Below the pieces are notes generated by a model. It worked only from the letters and a program-made list of their open reading frames with translations, was not told where the DNA came from and ran no database searches. The position numbers and the translations under genes are program-made. From Dehalococcoidia bacterium (GTDB lineage: Bacteria > Chloroflexota > Dehalococcoidia > Dehalococcoidales > UBA1222), in assembly GCA_009783135.1 (NCBI GenBank), contig WRHS01000013.1, positions 1-22,075 on the forward strand: a stretch of 22,075 nucleotides of DNA. Direction: 5' to 3'. Positions 1 to 7,382 of the stretch are shown here, in pieces (position 1 is the stretch's first letter; every line of letters starts with the position of its first letter).

Positions 1-2
1 AT

Positions 3-146
3 TTTTTCAAGGTGTTACAAAAATATAAAACAAGCTTTGCATTCAAGGAACTGGGGCTATACATATTCGTGGCTAACAGCGACAATAGCTGTCTTGTAGT
101 ACCACCGGCGGACATCACTTCTTTTATTGAACACAACTGCAACTGA
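3..146 (+). CDS. 3' end of an unidentified protein (partial)
   Basis: An open frame enters from the left edge and stops at TGA 144-146, giving about 47 C-terminal residues ending in ADITSFIEHNCN. The stretch KELGLYIFVANSDNSCLVV reads like the last strands and helix of a globular domain, which makes it more plausible than the other two frames: one closes at TAA 26-28, the other at TAG 97-99. The stop lies 31 bases before the coaE ATG, so the two genes could be co-transcribed. I do not recognise the family; too little is present to name a function. Confidence 0.4.
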   Translation, partial: FFKVLQKYKTSFAFKELGLYIFVANSDNSCLVVPPADITSFIEHNCN

Positions 147-177
147 CGCACTTTACGTCCTGTGGAATAAACAAACC

Positions 178-780
178 ATGCTAGTTATAGGACTTACTGG
201 CACAATTGGCAGCGGGAAAAGCACCATTGCCAGCTTTATGCAGGAGATGGGAGCATATGTCGTCGATGCAGATAAAATTGGGCATGAGGTCTATCTCCCG
301 CATAGCTTCGGCTGGCAAAAGGTGATTCAGACCTTCGGTGAAAGCATTCTCTCTTCAGACAATAAGGTCGACCGCCAGAAACTTAGTGAAATCGTCTTTA
401 ACGACACTGCGTCACTTGCGCGTCTAAACGACATCGTACGCCCGTTAATCCTCAAATCGATACAGAATACTTTGGAAGAACTGCGGCGCAAGCATGTCAG
501 GATAGTCGTGCTGGAGGCCGCATTAATCCTTGAGGCAGGTTGGGAATCGCTTGCTGACGAAATATGGGTTGTCACAGCCCCCGAAAATGTCATCTGCGAG
601 CGGCTAAGCACCTATCGCAAGCTAAGCACGTCACAGGCTCAACAGCGCATAAAAGCCCACCTGCCGATGGCCCAACAAATCAAACGTGCCACCTGCGTAA
701 TCGACTCAAACTTTCCACTGGCTCAACTCAAGACCAAAGTCGCATCACTTTGGGAAGAAATATCACACCGTGCCGTATAG
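178..780 (+). CDS. coaE: Dephospho-CoA kinase
   Basis: The enzyme phosphorylates the 3' hydroxyl of the ribose in dephospho-CoA with ATP, the last step of coenzyme A synthesis in the cytoplasm. From the ATG at 178 the protein has 200 residues, the usual family size. It opens with MLVIGLTGTIGSGKST, whose P-loop GTIGSGKST is residues 8-16, followed by the family DAD motif at 30-32 (VVDADKIG) and a conserved VLEAALILEAGW segment in the middle. The frame extends upstream to TTG 127, but those 17 codons resemble nothing in the family and CoaE normally starts a few residues before the P-loop. No clear Shine-Dalgarno sequence precedes the ATG. The mutS2 gene follows after 98 bases on the same strand. 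Confidence 0.93.
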   Translation: MLVIGLTGTIGSGKSTIASFMQEMGAYVVDADKIGHEVYLPHSFGWQKVIQTFGESILSSDNKVDRQKLSEIVFNDTASLARLNDIVRPLILKSIQNTLEELRRKHVRIVVLEAALILEAGWESLADEIWVVTAPENVICERLSTYRKLSTSQAQQRIKAHLPMAQQIKRATCVIDSNFPLAQLKTKVASLWEEISHRAV

Positions 781-878
781 CACCCAAGTCAGAAGAAGCC
801 TTATTTCAGTGGCTTTCGACACAGACACAAACCATGACAGTTTATCGTACGGCACATTTCATGTAAAATAGAGCCAAG

Positions 879-3221
879 TTGAACACCAAAGACCTAGCGC
901 TGCTTGAATTTCCGGCTGTGCGCAATATCATCGCCGGCTATTGCACTTTTTCTTTAAGTCGCGACTTGGCTTTGGCACTTATGCCGTCGGATGACATTGA
1001 ACTCATCCAAGAATCTCTTTCTGCCTCTGCCCAAGCCGGTTTCATCCTTGCCGCCGAGCCATTTATTGGCGTATCAGATCTTGAAGATATCGCCCCGGAG
1101 GCAAGCGCCGCCGCACTTGGCAAAATACTTGATCCCAAAACACTTGTCCGCATACGCGTTTCACTTGAATCTCTCAGATTTCTCCGCACGCATATTATTC
1201 CACATCGCGAAAAGGCACCTTGCATTGCCTCCAAGGCTTCCTCCATCGGAGATTTTGCGCATGTAATAAAGGCTATTGCAGGCGCCCTGTCACCAAGCGG
1301 GGATATACTGCCGAATGCCTCGCCCAAACTTGAGGCTATCAGGCGGCAGACACATGATACCCGCAGCACACTTGTCGCCAGTCTCCAGTCCTTCATTGCC
1401 GCAGATAGCGAACGGCGTTTTATCCAAGAGCCAATCGTCACCGAGCGCGAGGGGCGTTACGTGGTAGCAGTTAAAAAGGATCGCCGTGGTGACGTTTCCG
1501 GCATTGTGCATGACATCTCCAATACCGGTGCCACCATATTCGTCGAGCCGTGGCAGACACTGGAAATGGGTAACACCTTAAAAGAACTTCAAATTGAGGA
1601 AGTGCGCGAGATTGAGCGCATATTGGCCGAGATAAGCGAACTCGTCGGAAAGATGAGTGCCGAAATTTGCACCTCGCTCCAAGCGGCAGCAGCCATCGAC
1701 TTGGAAGTCGCCAAAGCGCGCTATGCCAAGTCCGCCGGGGCAACAGAGGCCGCAGTCTATGTGCCGGGCACCGATAATCCACCTATTATCCGTCTCTCTG
1801 ATGCGCGCCACCCTTTGCTAAGCGCAGGTGCGGTACCGTTCAATTTGGAGTTGGGGAGGGATTTTTCCATCCTTATGATTACCGGTCCAAACACCGGTGG
1901 CAAAACAGTGTCTCTTAAAACAATAGGGCTTTTATGCCTTATGACACAGGCAGGGCTACCCATCCCCGCAGGAACAGGCACGCGACTGCCGGTGTTTAAC
2001 GGAATTTTCGCCGACATTGGCGATGAGCAGAGCATACACGAGACTATGTCCACGTTCGGCTGGCACATGAGCAATATCAGCCGCATACTACGAGAGGCAA
2101 AGGGGACAAGCCTTGTTCTGCTGGATGAGTTATGTTCAAGCACCGACCCGCATGAAGGTGCCTCTCTTGCGCGCGCCATCATACAGCACCTGCTCAAGCA
2201 GTGTGTCTTAGGTATGATAACCACACACTATGCCGTACTGAAGGTTTTTGCCCATGCCACGCACGGGCTGCAGAACGCCTCGTTTGATTTTGATCCACAC
2301 ACACTTCGCCCTACATATCACCTCACGTTAGGCACTCCCGGCGGCTCAAACGCCATCGCCACTGCGGCAGGCTTTAAACTGCCGGATGAGGTCATCGCCT
2401 GCGCACGCAATTCCCTAAGTCAGGGAGCACGCGAAATGGAGAATTTGCTCACGGGACTCCAGACCGAACGCAGTCGTCTGGCGCAACTTACCCAAACTAT
2501 GGAGATAGAAAAAAGGGAACTGGCGTTGCGATTAAACGAGGTTGAAAACGAACTTAAAAAGCTAAACGCAGAAAAACAATATATTATCCAAGACGCCAGA
2601 GACAAGCTTGTAACCGAGATGGCGAACCTGCAAAAAGAGATCAGGCTTGCCTCGGCTGCCCTAAAACATGAACAATCTGCAGAAACAATAAACAGTGCGC
2701 GCCAAATCACACAAACAACCAGAGAGCACCTTAAAACCCTCTCTGTTGCAGAAAACATACCTGTTTCAAATGATACCGACGTCGCTGTTGGCGACAGCGT
2801 GTGGCTTACAGAATTCGGTGTGGAAGCATGCGTTGTGTCAATAAATGAACGTAGTGGTCAAATTGAGGCTAGTGCCGGACCTTTACGCTTTCAGGTGAGT
2901 CGTGATACTATCCGAAAAACAACCACTACCAAGCAAAACCAACAGGTGCGTTACAAAAGTCAGGCACCTCTAAAAGATGCGCCATCAGAACTTGATTTGC
3001 GCGGGCGGCGCGCAGGAGAGGTTGAGCAGTTATTTGACAGTTATATTGGTGACGCTGCACTGAGCGGGAGGCGCAATGTGCGTATCATCCATGGTTTTGG
3101 CACAGGGGCAGTGCGCACGATTATCCGCGACCAAGCCGCCTGTCATCCGCTGGTAAAATCTTTTCATGCCGCCGCATCTGATGAAGGCGGAGACGGGGCA
3201 ACCATTATTGAATTAAAATAG
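879..3221 (+). CDS. mutS2: Endonuclease MutS2 (MutS family ATPase with Smr domain)
   Basis: MutS2 proteins bind branched or stalled nucleic-acid structures; members act in suppressing recombination or in rescuing collided ribosomes. The 780 residues match the family. In order: N-terminal core and lever region; ATPase domain with Walker A GPNTGGKT (336-343), Walker B LLDELCSSTDP with D416-E417 and TTHYAVLK (His switch region); a charged coiled coil at roughly 515-625; a KOW-like segment; and a C-terminal Smr domain with ELDLRG at 704-709 and HGFGTGAVR from H738. The Smr loop has HGFGTG rather than the commoner HGKGTG. The start is TTG at 879 because MNTKDLALLEFPAVR aligns with the usual N-terminus and a stop lies just upstream. 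There is no good Shine-Dalgarno; a TAAAAT hexamer at 864-869 would give a leader of only a few bases. Confidence 0.96.
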   Translation: MNTKDLALLEFPAVRNIIAGYCTFSLSRDLALALMPSDDIELIQESLSASAQAGFILAAEPFIGVSDLEDIAPEASAAALGKILDPKTLVRIRVSLESLRFLRTHIIPHREKAPCIASKASSIGDFAHVIKAIAGALSPSGDILPNASPKLEAIRRQTHDTRSTLVASLQSFIAADSERRFIQEPIVTEREGRYVVAVKKDRRGDVSGIVHDISNTGATIFVEPWQTLEMGNTLKELQIEEVREIERILAEISELVGKMSAEICTSLQAAAAIDLEVAKARYAKSAGATEAAVYVPGTDNPPIIRLSDARHPLLSAGAVPFNLELGRDFSILMITGPNTGGKTVSLKTIGLLCLMTQAGLPIPAGTGTRLPVFNGIFADIGDEQSIHETMSTFGWHMSNISRILREAKGTSLVLLDELCSSTDPHEGASLARAIIQHLLKQCVLGMITTHYAVLKVFAHATHGLQNASFDFDPHTLRPTYHLTLGTPGGSNAIATAAGFKLPDEVIACARNSLSQGAREMENLLTGLQTERSRLAQLTQTMEIEKRELALRLNEVENELKKLNAEKQYIIQDARDKLVTEMANLQKEIRLASAALKHEQSAETINSARQITQTTREHLKTLSVAENIPVSNDTDVAVGDSVWLTEFGVEACVVSINERSGQIEASAGPLRFQVSRDTIRKTTTTKQNQQVRYKSQAPLKDAPSELDLRGRRAGEVEQLFDSYIGDAALSGRRNVRIIHGFGTGAVRTIIRDQAACHPLVKSFHAAASDEGGDGATIIELK

Positions 3222-3240
3222 TTGGATAATTATTCCAGCT
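3220..3240 (-). terminator. Possible terminator between convergent mutS2 and ATPase genes
   Basis: A 7-bp stem with one G-T pair (AGTTGGA 3220-3226 with TCCAGCT 3234-3240) encloses a 7-base loop. Read on the minus strand the stem is followed by ATTTTAATT, so it could end transcripts of the ATPase gene whose stop is at 3282. It overlaps the mutS2 stop codon. The stem is short and the call is weak. Confidence 0.3.
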
Positions 3241-3281
3241 ATGGTCATTTTAGCAAGCCGTACGTACGCATAACAGCCGCA

Positions 3282-4619
3282 TTATCTTATACAAAACACT
3301 GCATATAAGGGAACGGATTTTATTTTATTCTCAAAACCAAAGTTTCTAGTTGAAACTCTTATGGAATATGTAGGGCTATACTTACCAATAAATTGTTTAA
3401 GGCTTTTTGCACGGACATTATCGGATGACTTAACCTCGATTGGCACAGCATTGTCGCCAAGTTGAATAACAAAATCTATTTCAGCCTTACCACTGCTCTC
3501 CCAATAGTAAATTGTATGCCCATTTGCCGCCAGTTCCTGTGCGACATAATTTTCAGTCATCGCGCCTTTTGCCTCAGCGGATACCCTATCCGAAAGCACA
3601 AGGTTTTTCGGCGTGTTGCTCTTTGCATTCAAAAGCCCAATGTCGGACATATAAATTTTATAGGAAAGATTGTCTGCATAGTAAGCCAGCGGCATTTTGC
3701 CCTCACGTGCTTTTGTGCTGATAATTACAAGCCCTGCCAATTTCAACCAAGACATGCCGATTTCATAAGACGTTGCACGCGCATGACTACCTATCATGCT
3801 GTACTGGAATTTCTTATTTTCTTTCGCAAGTTGTGATGGTATGCTGTCATAAATTGCGGCAGTTTTAATCTGCTCGCTCTGTGTTGTGTATTTGGCCATA
3901 TCAGACGAATAGAGCGAGAGTATCTCGTTTTGGCGTATTCTTATGTAATCCTCATCGCATCTATCAGCATATTCAGCTACAGCTTTTGGCATGCCACCTA
4001 CGTAAAGATAGTCGCGATAAAAATCCAGTGCCTTTTCGTGCAACGGCTCGGATAAGGGAATATTCTTTTCATAACCCTTCTGAATTGCATCCATAAGGGC
4101 TGAATTGACTGAAAATAAAAACTCCTCAAAAGTCATTGGATACATCGTGAGAATCTCCACTTTACCGACTGGGAATGAAACACTGCCGGCATCGTCGGCA
4201 TAACCATTTTTCTCTTTTGTTTTCGTTCTCTTACGGTTCAATACAACGCCCAAAAGGCTTCCAGCAGCTATGACGTGATATCCATGTGCCTGTTCGCAAA
4301 AATACTTCAGCGAAGTCAGTGCGTTTGGGCAAGCTTGGATTTCATCAAAGAACAGCAGTGTATTTTTCTTATGAATACTTTTCCCTGAAAGTATTTCGAG
4401 TTCGGAAATAATCCGCAAAGGATTCAAGTCTTTATCGAAAATAGCGGCAAGTTGAGCGTTACTTTCAAAATTGAACGTAACTGTGTTTGTATAATGCGCT
4501 TTTCCAAAAGCAACTATCGTTGTCGTCTTCCCAACCTGCCTTGCGCCATACACGAGGAGCGGCATTTTGTTTTTCCGGTTTTTCCAGTCAAGAAGAGCGG
4601 TTTCAATTAAGCGTTTCAT
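3282..4619 (-). CDS. AAA_14 / DUF4143 family ATPase, 445 aa
   Basis: This is a predicted ATP-binding protein of the large, poorly understood AAA_14-DUF4143 family. Walker A GARQVGKT is at residues 25-32 and Walker B LLFFDEIQ has D92-E93; AAGSLLG around residue 120 fits sensor 1. The C-terminal domain contains TENYVAQEL, then AEIDFVIQ and PIEVKSSD, a spacing of acidic residues and E-x-K like a PD-(D/E)XK nuclease core. Whether it cuts DNA is not known from sequence. The 445-residue length is normal. The start ATG at 4619 lies downstream of a good promoter (4640-4667). It is AT-richer than mutS2 and ruvA, has no toxin or partner gene beside it, and has a relative at 7383-8606 on the other strand, which suggests mobile or accessory origin. 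Confidence 0.85.
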   Translation of the reverse strand: MKRLIETALLDWKNRKNKMPLLVYGARQVGKTTTIVAFGKAHYTNTVTFNFESNAQLAAIFDKDLNPLRIISELEILSGKSIHKKNTLLFFDEIQACPNALTSLKYFCEQAHGYHVIAAGSLLGVVLNRKRTKTKEKNGYADDAGSVSFPVGKVEILTMYPMTFEEFLFSVNSALMDAIQKGYEKNIPLSEPLHEKALDFYRDYLYVGGMPKAVAEYADRCDEDYIRIRQNEILSLYSSDMAKYTTQSEQIKTAAIYDSIPSQLAKENKKFQYSMIGSHARATSYEIGMSWLKLAGLVIISTKAREGKMPLAYYADNLSYKIYMSDIGLLNAKSNTPKNLVLSDRVSAEAKGAMTENYVAQELAANGHTIYYWESSGKAEIDFVIQLGDNAVPIEVKSSDNVRAKSLKQFIGKYSPTYSIRVSTRNFGFENKIKSVPLYAVFCIR

Positions 4620-4639
4620 CTAAGGCATCTCACCGAAAC

Positions 4640-4667
4640 AGTATAGCATAACAAAACGCTTTTTCAA
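4640..4667 (-). promoter_or_regulatory. Promoter of the 445-aa ATPase gene
   Basis: On the minus strand there is a -35 TTGAAA (4662-4667), a 16-base spacer and a -10 TATACT (4640-4645) preceded by TGC, giving an extended -10. Both hexamers match consensus at five of six positions. The predicted start would be near 4633, about 13 bases before the ATG at 4619. Confidence 0.6.
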
Positions 4668-4686
4668 ACAAATTGCGTACTTTTTT

Positions 4687-4710
4687 CACGAAAGTGGAAC
4701 CACTTTCGTG
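4687..4710. repeat. Perfect 11-bp inverted repeat upstream of ATPase promoter
   Basis: CACGAAAGTGG (4687-4697) and CCACTTTCGTG (4700-4710) are perfect reverse complements separated by AA. The site lies 19 bp upstream of the -35 box of the ATPase gene and downstream of the broken SdpI gene on the same strand. On + it is followed by AGTTTTT and so resembles a terminator, but no + gene runs into it. On the minus strand it is followed by A residues, so it is not a terminator for SdpI. A protein-binding site is the more likely reading. Confidence 0.7.
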
Positions 4711-4783
4711 AGTTTTTCATGTATTTAGCATAATTTGGAAGCGAACAGAAAGCGATAATGCTTCATAGAAACCACTTATTTCC

Positions 4784-5167
4784 CTAATCGTTATGTAGCA
4801 TTTTGCCAAATGCAATAGTTTTTTTCTGCACAACAATCGTGGTAACAGCCACCCCTACAAGTGCCAGTACCGTTCCCAGCACAAACCTTTGGAAAAACTC
4901 GCTGCTAAAGAAGAAAGGGATTATCACCAAACATATGGCATTATAGTACGATACTGAAAATGGAATAAGCTAAAAAGGTATTTGCACAGACCTTGTGTGC
5001 GTATTCCATGTTTCCTGGTTTTGTGACGTAGCTTTCGTTCTAAAACCATAAATATTGTTGATTTTCTTTGGTGGATCCGTTTTTAGCCAAATCCCAGCAA
5101 TTAAAGTAGCAGCTACCATTAGGCTACCAAAAAAATAGTCCAATACCATAATAATTTCTTTTTCCAT
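4784..5167 (-). pseudogene. SdpI/YhfL-family membrane protein, broken by two frameshifts
   Basis: From the ATG at 5167 the frame encodes one transmembrane segment (YFFGSLMVAATLIAGIWL), then PPKKINNIYGFRT and NQETW, the conserved core of SdpI/YhfL proteins. It then derails and stops at 4970. A one-base shift at about 5004 restores EYAHKVCANTFLAYSIFSI, the expected continuation (ETW-EYAHK). A second shift near 4940 returns to the first frame, giving NAICLVIIPFFF and a further hydrophobic segment VLGTVLALVGVAVTTIVV, ending at TAG 4784-4786. The shifts cancel, so the restored protein is about 127 residues, normal for the family. A good ribosome site (AGGAATAGG) precedes the ATG. SdpI itself is an immunity protein against SDP toxin, but most relatives have no known role. 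It sits 44 bases downstream of ruvA. Confidence 0.75.
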
Positions 5168-5211
5168 GGCCTATTCCTAAAAATATCTACTCCACGATGT
5201 AAAACCAAAGC

Positions 5212-5796
5212 TTACTTGCCTCCGAAATATGACAGCGCCTGTTTCACTTTCTCCTCCAGCGTCGCCTGTTTACCATAAGGCAGAGCAGCCACGGCACGCG
5301 ACGCCTCTGCGGCTGAATATCCTAGCCCCAACAACGCCGCCAGCACCTCTTCATCATCTTCACCCACCGGCACGACGGATGCACCAGCCCACCCCGACTT
5401 CAGTTTGTCCTTCAACTCCAGAATAAGACGCCCGGCCAATTTCTTTCCGACACCGGGGATTGCCGTCAGCAACTCTTCGCTACCTCCGGCAATCGCAGAA
5501 ACCAGCTGCTCTGCGTTCATGGTAGAGAACATTGCCAGCGCCAGCTTGGGACCAACCCCGGAAACATCAATCAAAAGCTGAAACAGTTTCAGGTCTTCAT
5601 CAGAAGAAAATCCATAGAGTAGAATTGCATCCTCACGCACATATGTATGTGTGAAGATGCGAACCTCCTCCCCCAACCCTCCTATGGTCAACATGGTCGA
5701 TGCCGGCATAAACACATGGAAACCCACGCCCCCAACATTTATGACAACAGAATCGGAAGCTGATGCCTCCAAGATGCCCTTCAAACTAGCAATCAT
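5212..5796 (-). CDS. ruvA: Holliday junction branch migration protein RuvA
   Basis: RuvA binds four-way DNA junctions as a tetramer and loads the RuvB motor for branch migration. The 194 residues are typical. The N-terminal OB-fold domain starts MIASLKGIL and contains GVGFHVFMP; the two helix-hairpin-helix motifs are seen at SGVGPK (79-84) and PGVGKK (114-119); a flexible linker follows, and the C-terminal RuvB-binding domain includes LLGLGYSAAEASRAV. The ATG at 5796 has GAGGAG about nine bases upstream. It follows ruvC after 22 bases on the same strand, as part of a yebC-ruvC-ruvA unit. No ruvB is present in the window. Confidence 0.96.
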   Translation of the reverse strand: MIASLKGILEASASDSVVINVGGVGFHVFMPASTMLTIGGLGEEVRIFTHTYVREDAILLYGFSSDEDLKLFQLLIDVSGVGPKLALAMFSTMNAEQLVSAIAGGSEELLTAIPGVGKKLAGRLILELKDKLKSGWAGASVVPVGEDDEEVLAALLGLGYSAAEASRAVAALPYGKQATLEEKVKQALSYFGGK

Positions 5797-5818
5797 AGTA
5801 GTTACTCCTCTTCGCCAT

Positions 5819-6316
5819 TTACCTGCTATCCTGCATCAGATTGCGCAGACAACTCTCCCGCAGGTGGCATATGGCCACAGCCAGCGCATCAGCTGCATCA
5901 CTTGGCTGAGGCACTTCATCAAGTTCAAACAACATTTTGACCATTTCTTGTATCTGCTCTTTTGAGGAAGCCCCGTAATCTGCCACGTGTTGCTTTATCT
6001 GTCTCGGCGCATACTCATAAATTGGGATGTTATTTTGGGCAGCGGTCAATAAAACAATTGCCTGCGCTTTGCCAATAGCTAGGGCTGATTTGGCATTTTC
6101 ACCGAAAAAAGGTGTTTCCACCGCCATAACATCAGGCACAAACTTGTGTATAACAGATGAAAAATTTGTGTGCAGAAAGAGCAATCGCTCCGACATGTCG
6201 GAGCGGGCATCACATTTGATAGAACCAAAATCGACCAGCGTCATTTCGTCTTGGGTGTCTTCAATAACTCCATAGCCTAAGACAATGGTGCCCGGGTCAA
6301 CGCCTAAAATCCTCAT
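5819..6316 (-). CDS. ruvC: Crossover junction endodeoxyribonuclease RuvC
   Basis: RuvC is the dimeric nuclease that resolves Holliday junctions by paired nicks. From ATG 6316 the protein has 165 residues. The four acidic metal ligands of the RNase H-like fold are all visible: D7 (ILGVDPG), E67 (MAVETPF), D140 and D143 (PSDAADALA). The segment APRQIKQHVADYGASSKEQ corresponds to the DNA-contacting loop and helix. A TTG at 6319 would add one residue; the ATG is preferred because MRILGVDPG is the standard start. There is no strong ribosome site; the yebC stop is 12 bases upstream, so translation may be coupled. Confidence 0.95.
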   Translation of the reverse strand: MRILGVDPGTIVLGYGVIEDTQDEMTLVDFGSIKCDARSDMSERLLFLHTNFSSVIHKFVPDVMAVETPFFGENAKSALAIGKAQAIVLLTAAQNNIPIYEYAPRQIKQHVADYGASSKEQIQEMVKMLFELDEVPQPSDAADALAVAICHLRESCLRNLMQDSR

Positions 6317-6328
6317 CAAATGCCGCGC

Positions 6329-7081
6329 TTATTTCGACTGATATTTCTCCATTACTTCGTCGCTGATTTCTGCATTGTTATACACATTCTGAACATCATC
6401 CATTGCTTCTAACAAATCCAGCATGCGCAACACCTGAAAAGACGTATGCTCATCAAGGGCAACTGTCGTCTTGGATATTCTGGCAATCTCAGCGTTTTCC
6501 ACCTCAATGCCGTCATTTTCCAATGCTTTTCGCACCAGTTCCAACTCTGCCGGATTGGTATAAATCTCAATAAAATCGCCAAGTGCATTAACGTCTTCGG
6601 CACCGGCATCAATTGCCTGCATCGTAAGGTCATCAATATTTTTGCCCTCGGCAGACACGCCGATAACACCACGCATCTCAAACATCCATGCAACCGAGCC
6701 GGACTCACCGAGGTTACCACCTGCACGGGTAAAAGCAGAACGCAACTCCTGCACAACACGATTGCGGTTATCGCTTACCACCTCAACTATGACCGCTGTG
6801 CCGCCGGGTCCATAACCTTCATAGGTTGCCTCAAACATTGTCTGCCCTTCCAATGAGCCCTCGCCCTTTTTGATAGCGCGTTCAATGTTGTCACCAGGCA
6901 TACGGGCATCTTTGGCCTTTTGTATAGCAAGCCGTAAACGCGAATTACCATCGGGATTGCCGCCACCGGAACGGGCAGCAAAGATAATTTCACGCGTAAG
7001 CTTGGTGAAGAGCTGCCCGCGTTTGGCATCAGCTGCACCTTTTTGATGTTTAATAGTAGCCCATTTGGAATGTCCAGACAT
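6329..7081 (-). CDS. yebC: YebC/PmpR family DNA-binding / translation factor
   Basis: The start MSGHSKWATIKHQKGAADAKRGQ is the hallmark of this family. Members have been described as transcription regulators (PmpR) and as factors that help ribosomes at proline stretches (TACO1/YebC). The 250 residues match. Conserved pieces include ARSGGGNPDGNSRLR, MPGDNIERAIKKG, YEGYGPGG and NLGESGSVAWMFE. The gene is first in a minus-strand unit with ruvC and ruvA, a very common neighbourhood for it. AGAGGG about ten bases before the ATG is a plausible ribosome site, and an extended -10 lies at 7134-7142. Confidence 0.95.
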   Translation of the reverse strand: MSGHSKWATIKHQKGAADAKRGQLFTKLTREIIFAARSGGGNPDGNSRLRLAIQKAKDARMPGDNIERAIKKGEGSLEGQTMFEATYEGYGPGGTAVIVEVVSDNRNRVVQELRSAFTRAGGNLGESGSVAWMFEMRGVIGVSAEGKNIDDLTMQAIDAGAEDVNALGDFIEIYTNPAELELVRKALENDGIEVENAEIARISKTTVALDEHTSFQVLRMLDLLEAMDDVQNVYNNAEISDEVMEKYQSK

Positions 7082-7133
7082 AGCCCTAACCCTCTTCCAG
7101 CAATGGAAGCCTCTCTACTCTAGTTTATGACTT

Positions 7134-7142
7134 ATTTTAGCA
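7134..7142 (-). promoter_or_regulatory. Possible extended -10 promoter of yebC-ruvC-ruvA
   Basis: On the minus strand TGC-TAAAAT occurs at 7134-7142, with a poor -35 (TTCAAC) 17 bases farther upstream. The predicted start near 7127 would leave a leader of about 45 bases. An extended -10 can work without a good -35. Confidence 0.4.
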
Positions 7143-7314
7143 CGTTGAGGTCAAGAGTTGAATATTTCGATATGCTTCAGTGAAAAATAATATGTCAGTG
7201 CAGACCACATTAAACGAAGTACACAACGCTGTGTTAGAAACAAATCGTGTGGCATCATATGAATGCGTCTACAAAAACTGCTCCCTTTTCTCGCCGCAAC
7301 GCACTAACTCTCTT

Positions 7315-7343
7315 TTGACAGATACCAAAATCTCGGCTATATT
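7315..7343 (+). promoter_or_regulatory. Strong promoter of the 407-aa ATPase gene
   Basis: A perfect -35 TTGACA (7315-7320), exactly 17 bases of spacer and -10 TATATT (7338-7343, five of six) make this the best sigma-70 type promoter in the window. The predicted start is at about 7350. The rest of the 300-base gap between yebC and this gene (7082-7382) holds the yebC promoter and no convincing gene. Confidence 0.8.
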
Positions 7344-7367
7344 AACATTAAATATTAAAATAGCCGA
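7333..7367. promoter_or_regulatory. 35-bp operator-like palindrome over -10 and start site
   Basis: The left half TCGGCTATATTAACATT (7333-7349) and the reverse complement of the right half, TCGGCTATTTTAATATT (7351-7367), agree at 15 of 17 positions around a single central base at 7350. The outer eight bases (TCGGCTAT) are perfect. The palindrome covers the -10 box and is centred on the predicted transcription start, so the RNA would carry only the right half. This points to a DNA-binding site for a repressor, not an RNA hairpin. Confidence 0.75.
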
Positions 7368-7382
7368 AATAGAGGACATTAA

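Noticed and set aside
564..866. 100-codon + frame overlapping the end of coaE
   Set aside because: More than two thirds lies inside coaE in another frame, and the product resembles no protein I know.
4687..4710. Inverted repeat as an intrinsic terminator
   Set aside because: The T tract would serve a + transcript, but no + gene ends nearby; the minus-strand genes read into A residues.
7333..7367. Palindrome as a 5' UTR hairpin or riboswitch
   Set aside because: The predicted transcript starts at its centre, so the RNA would hold only one half.
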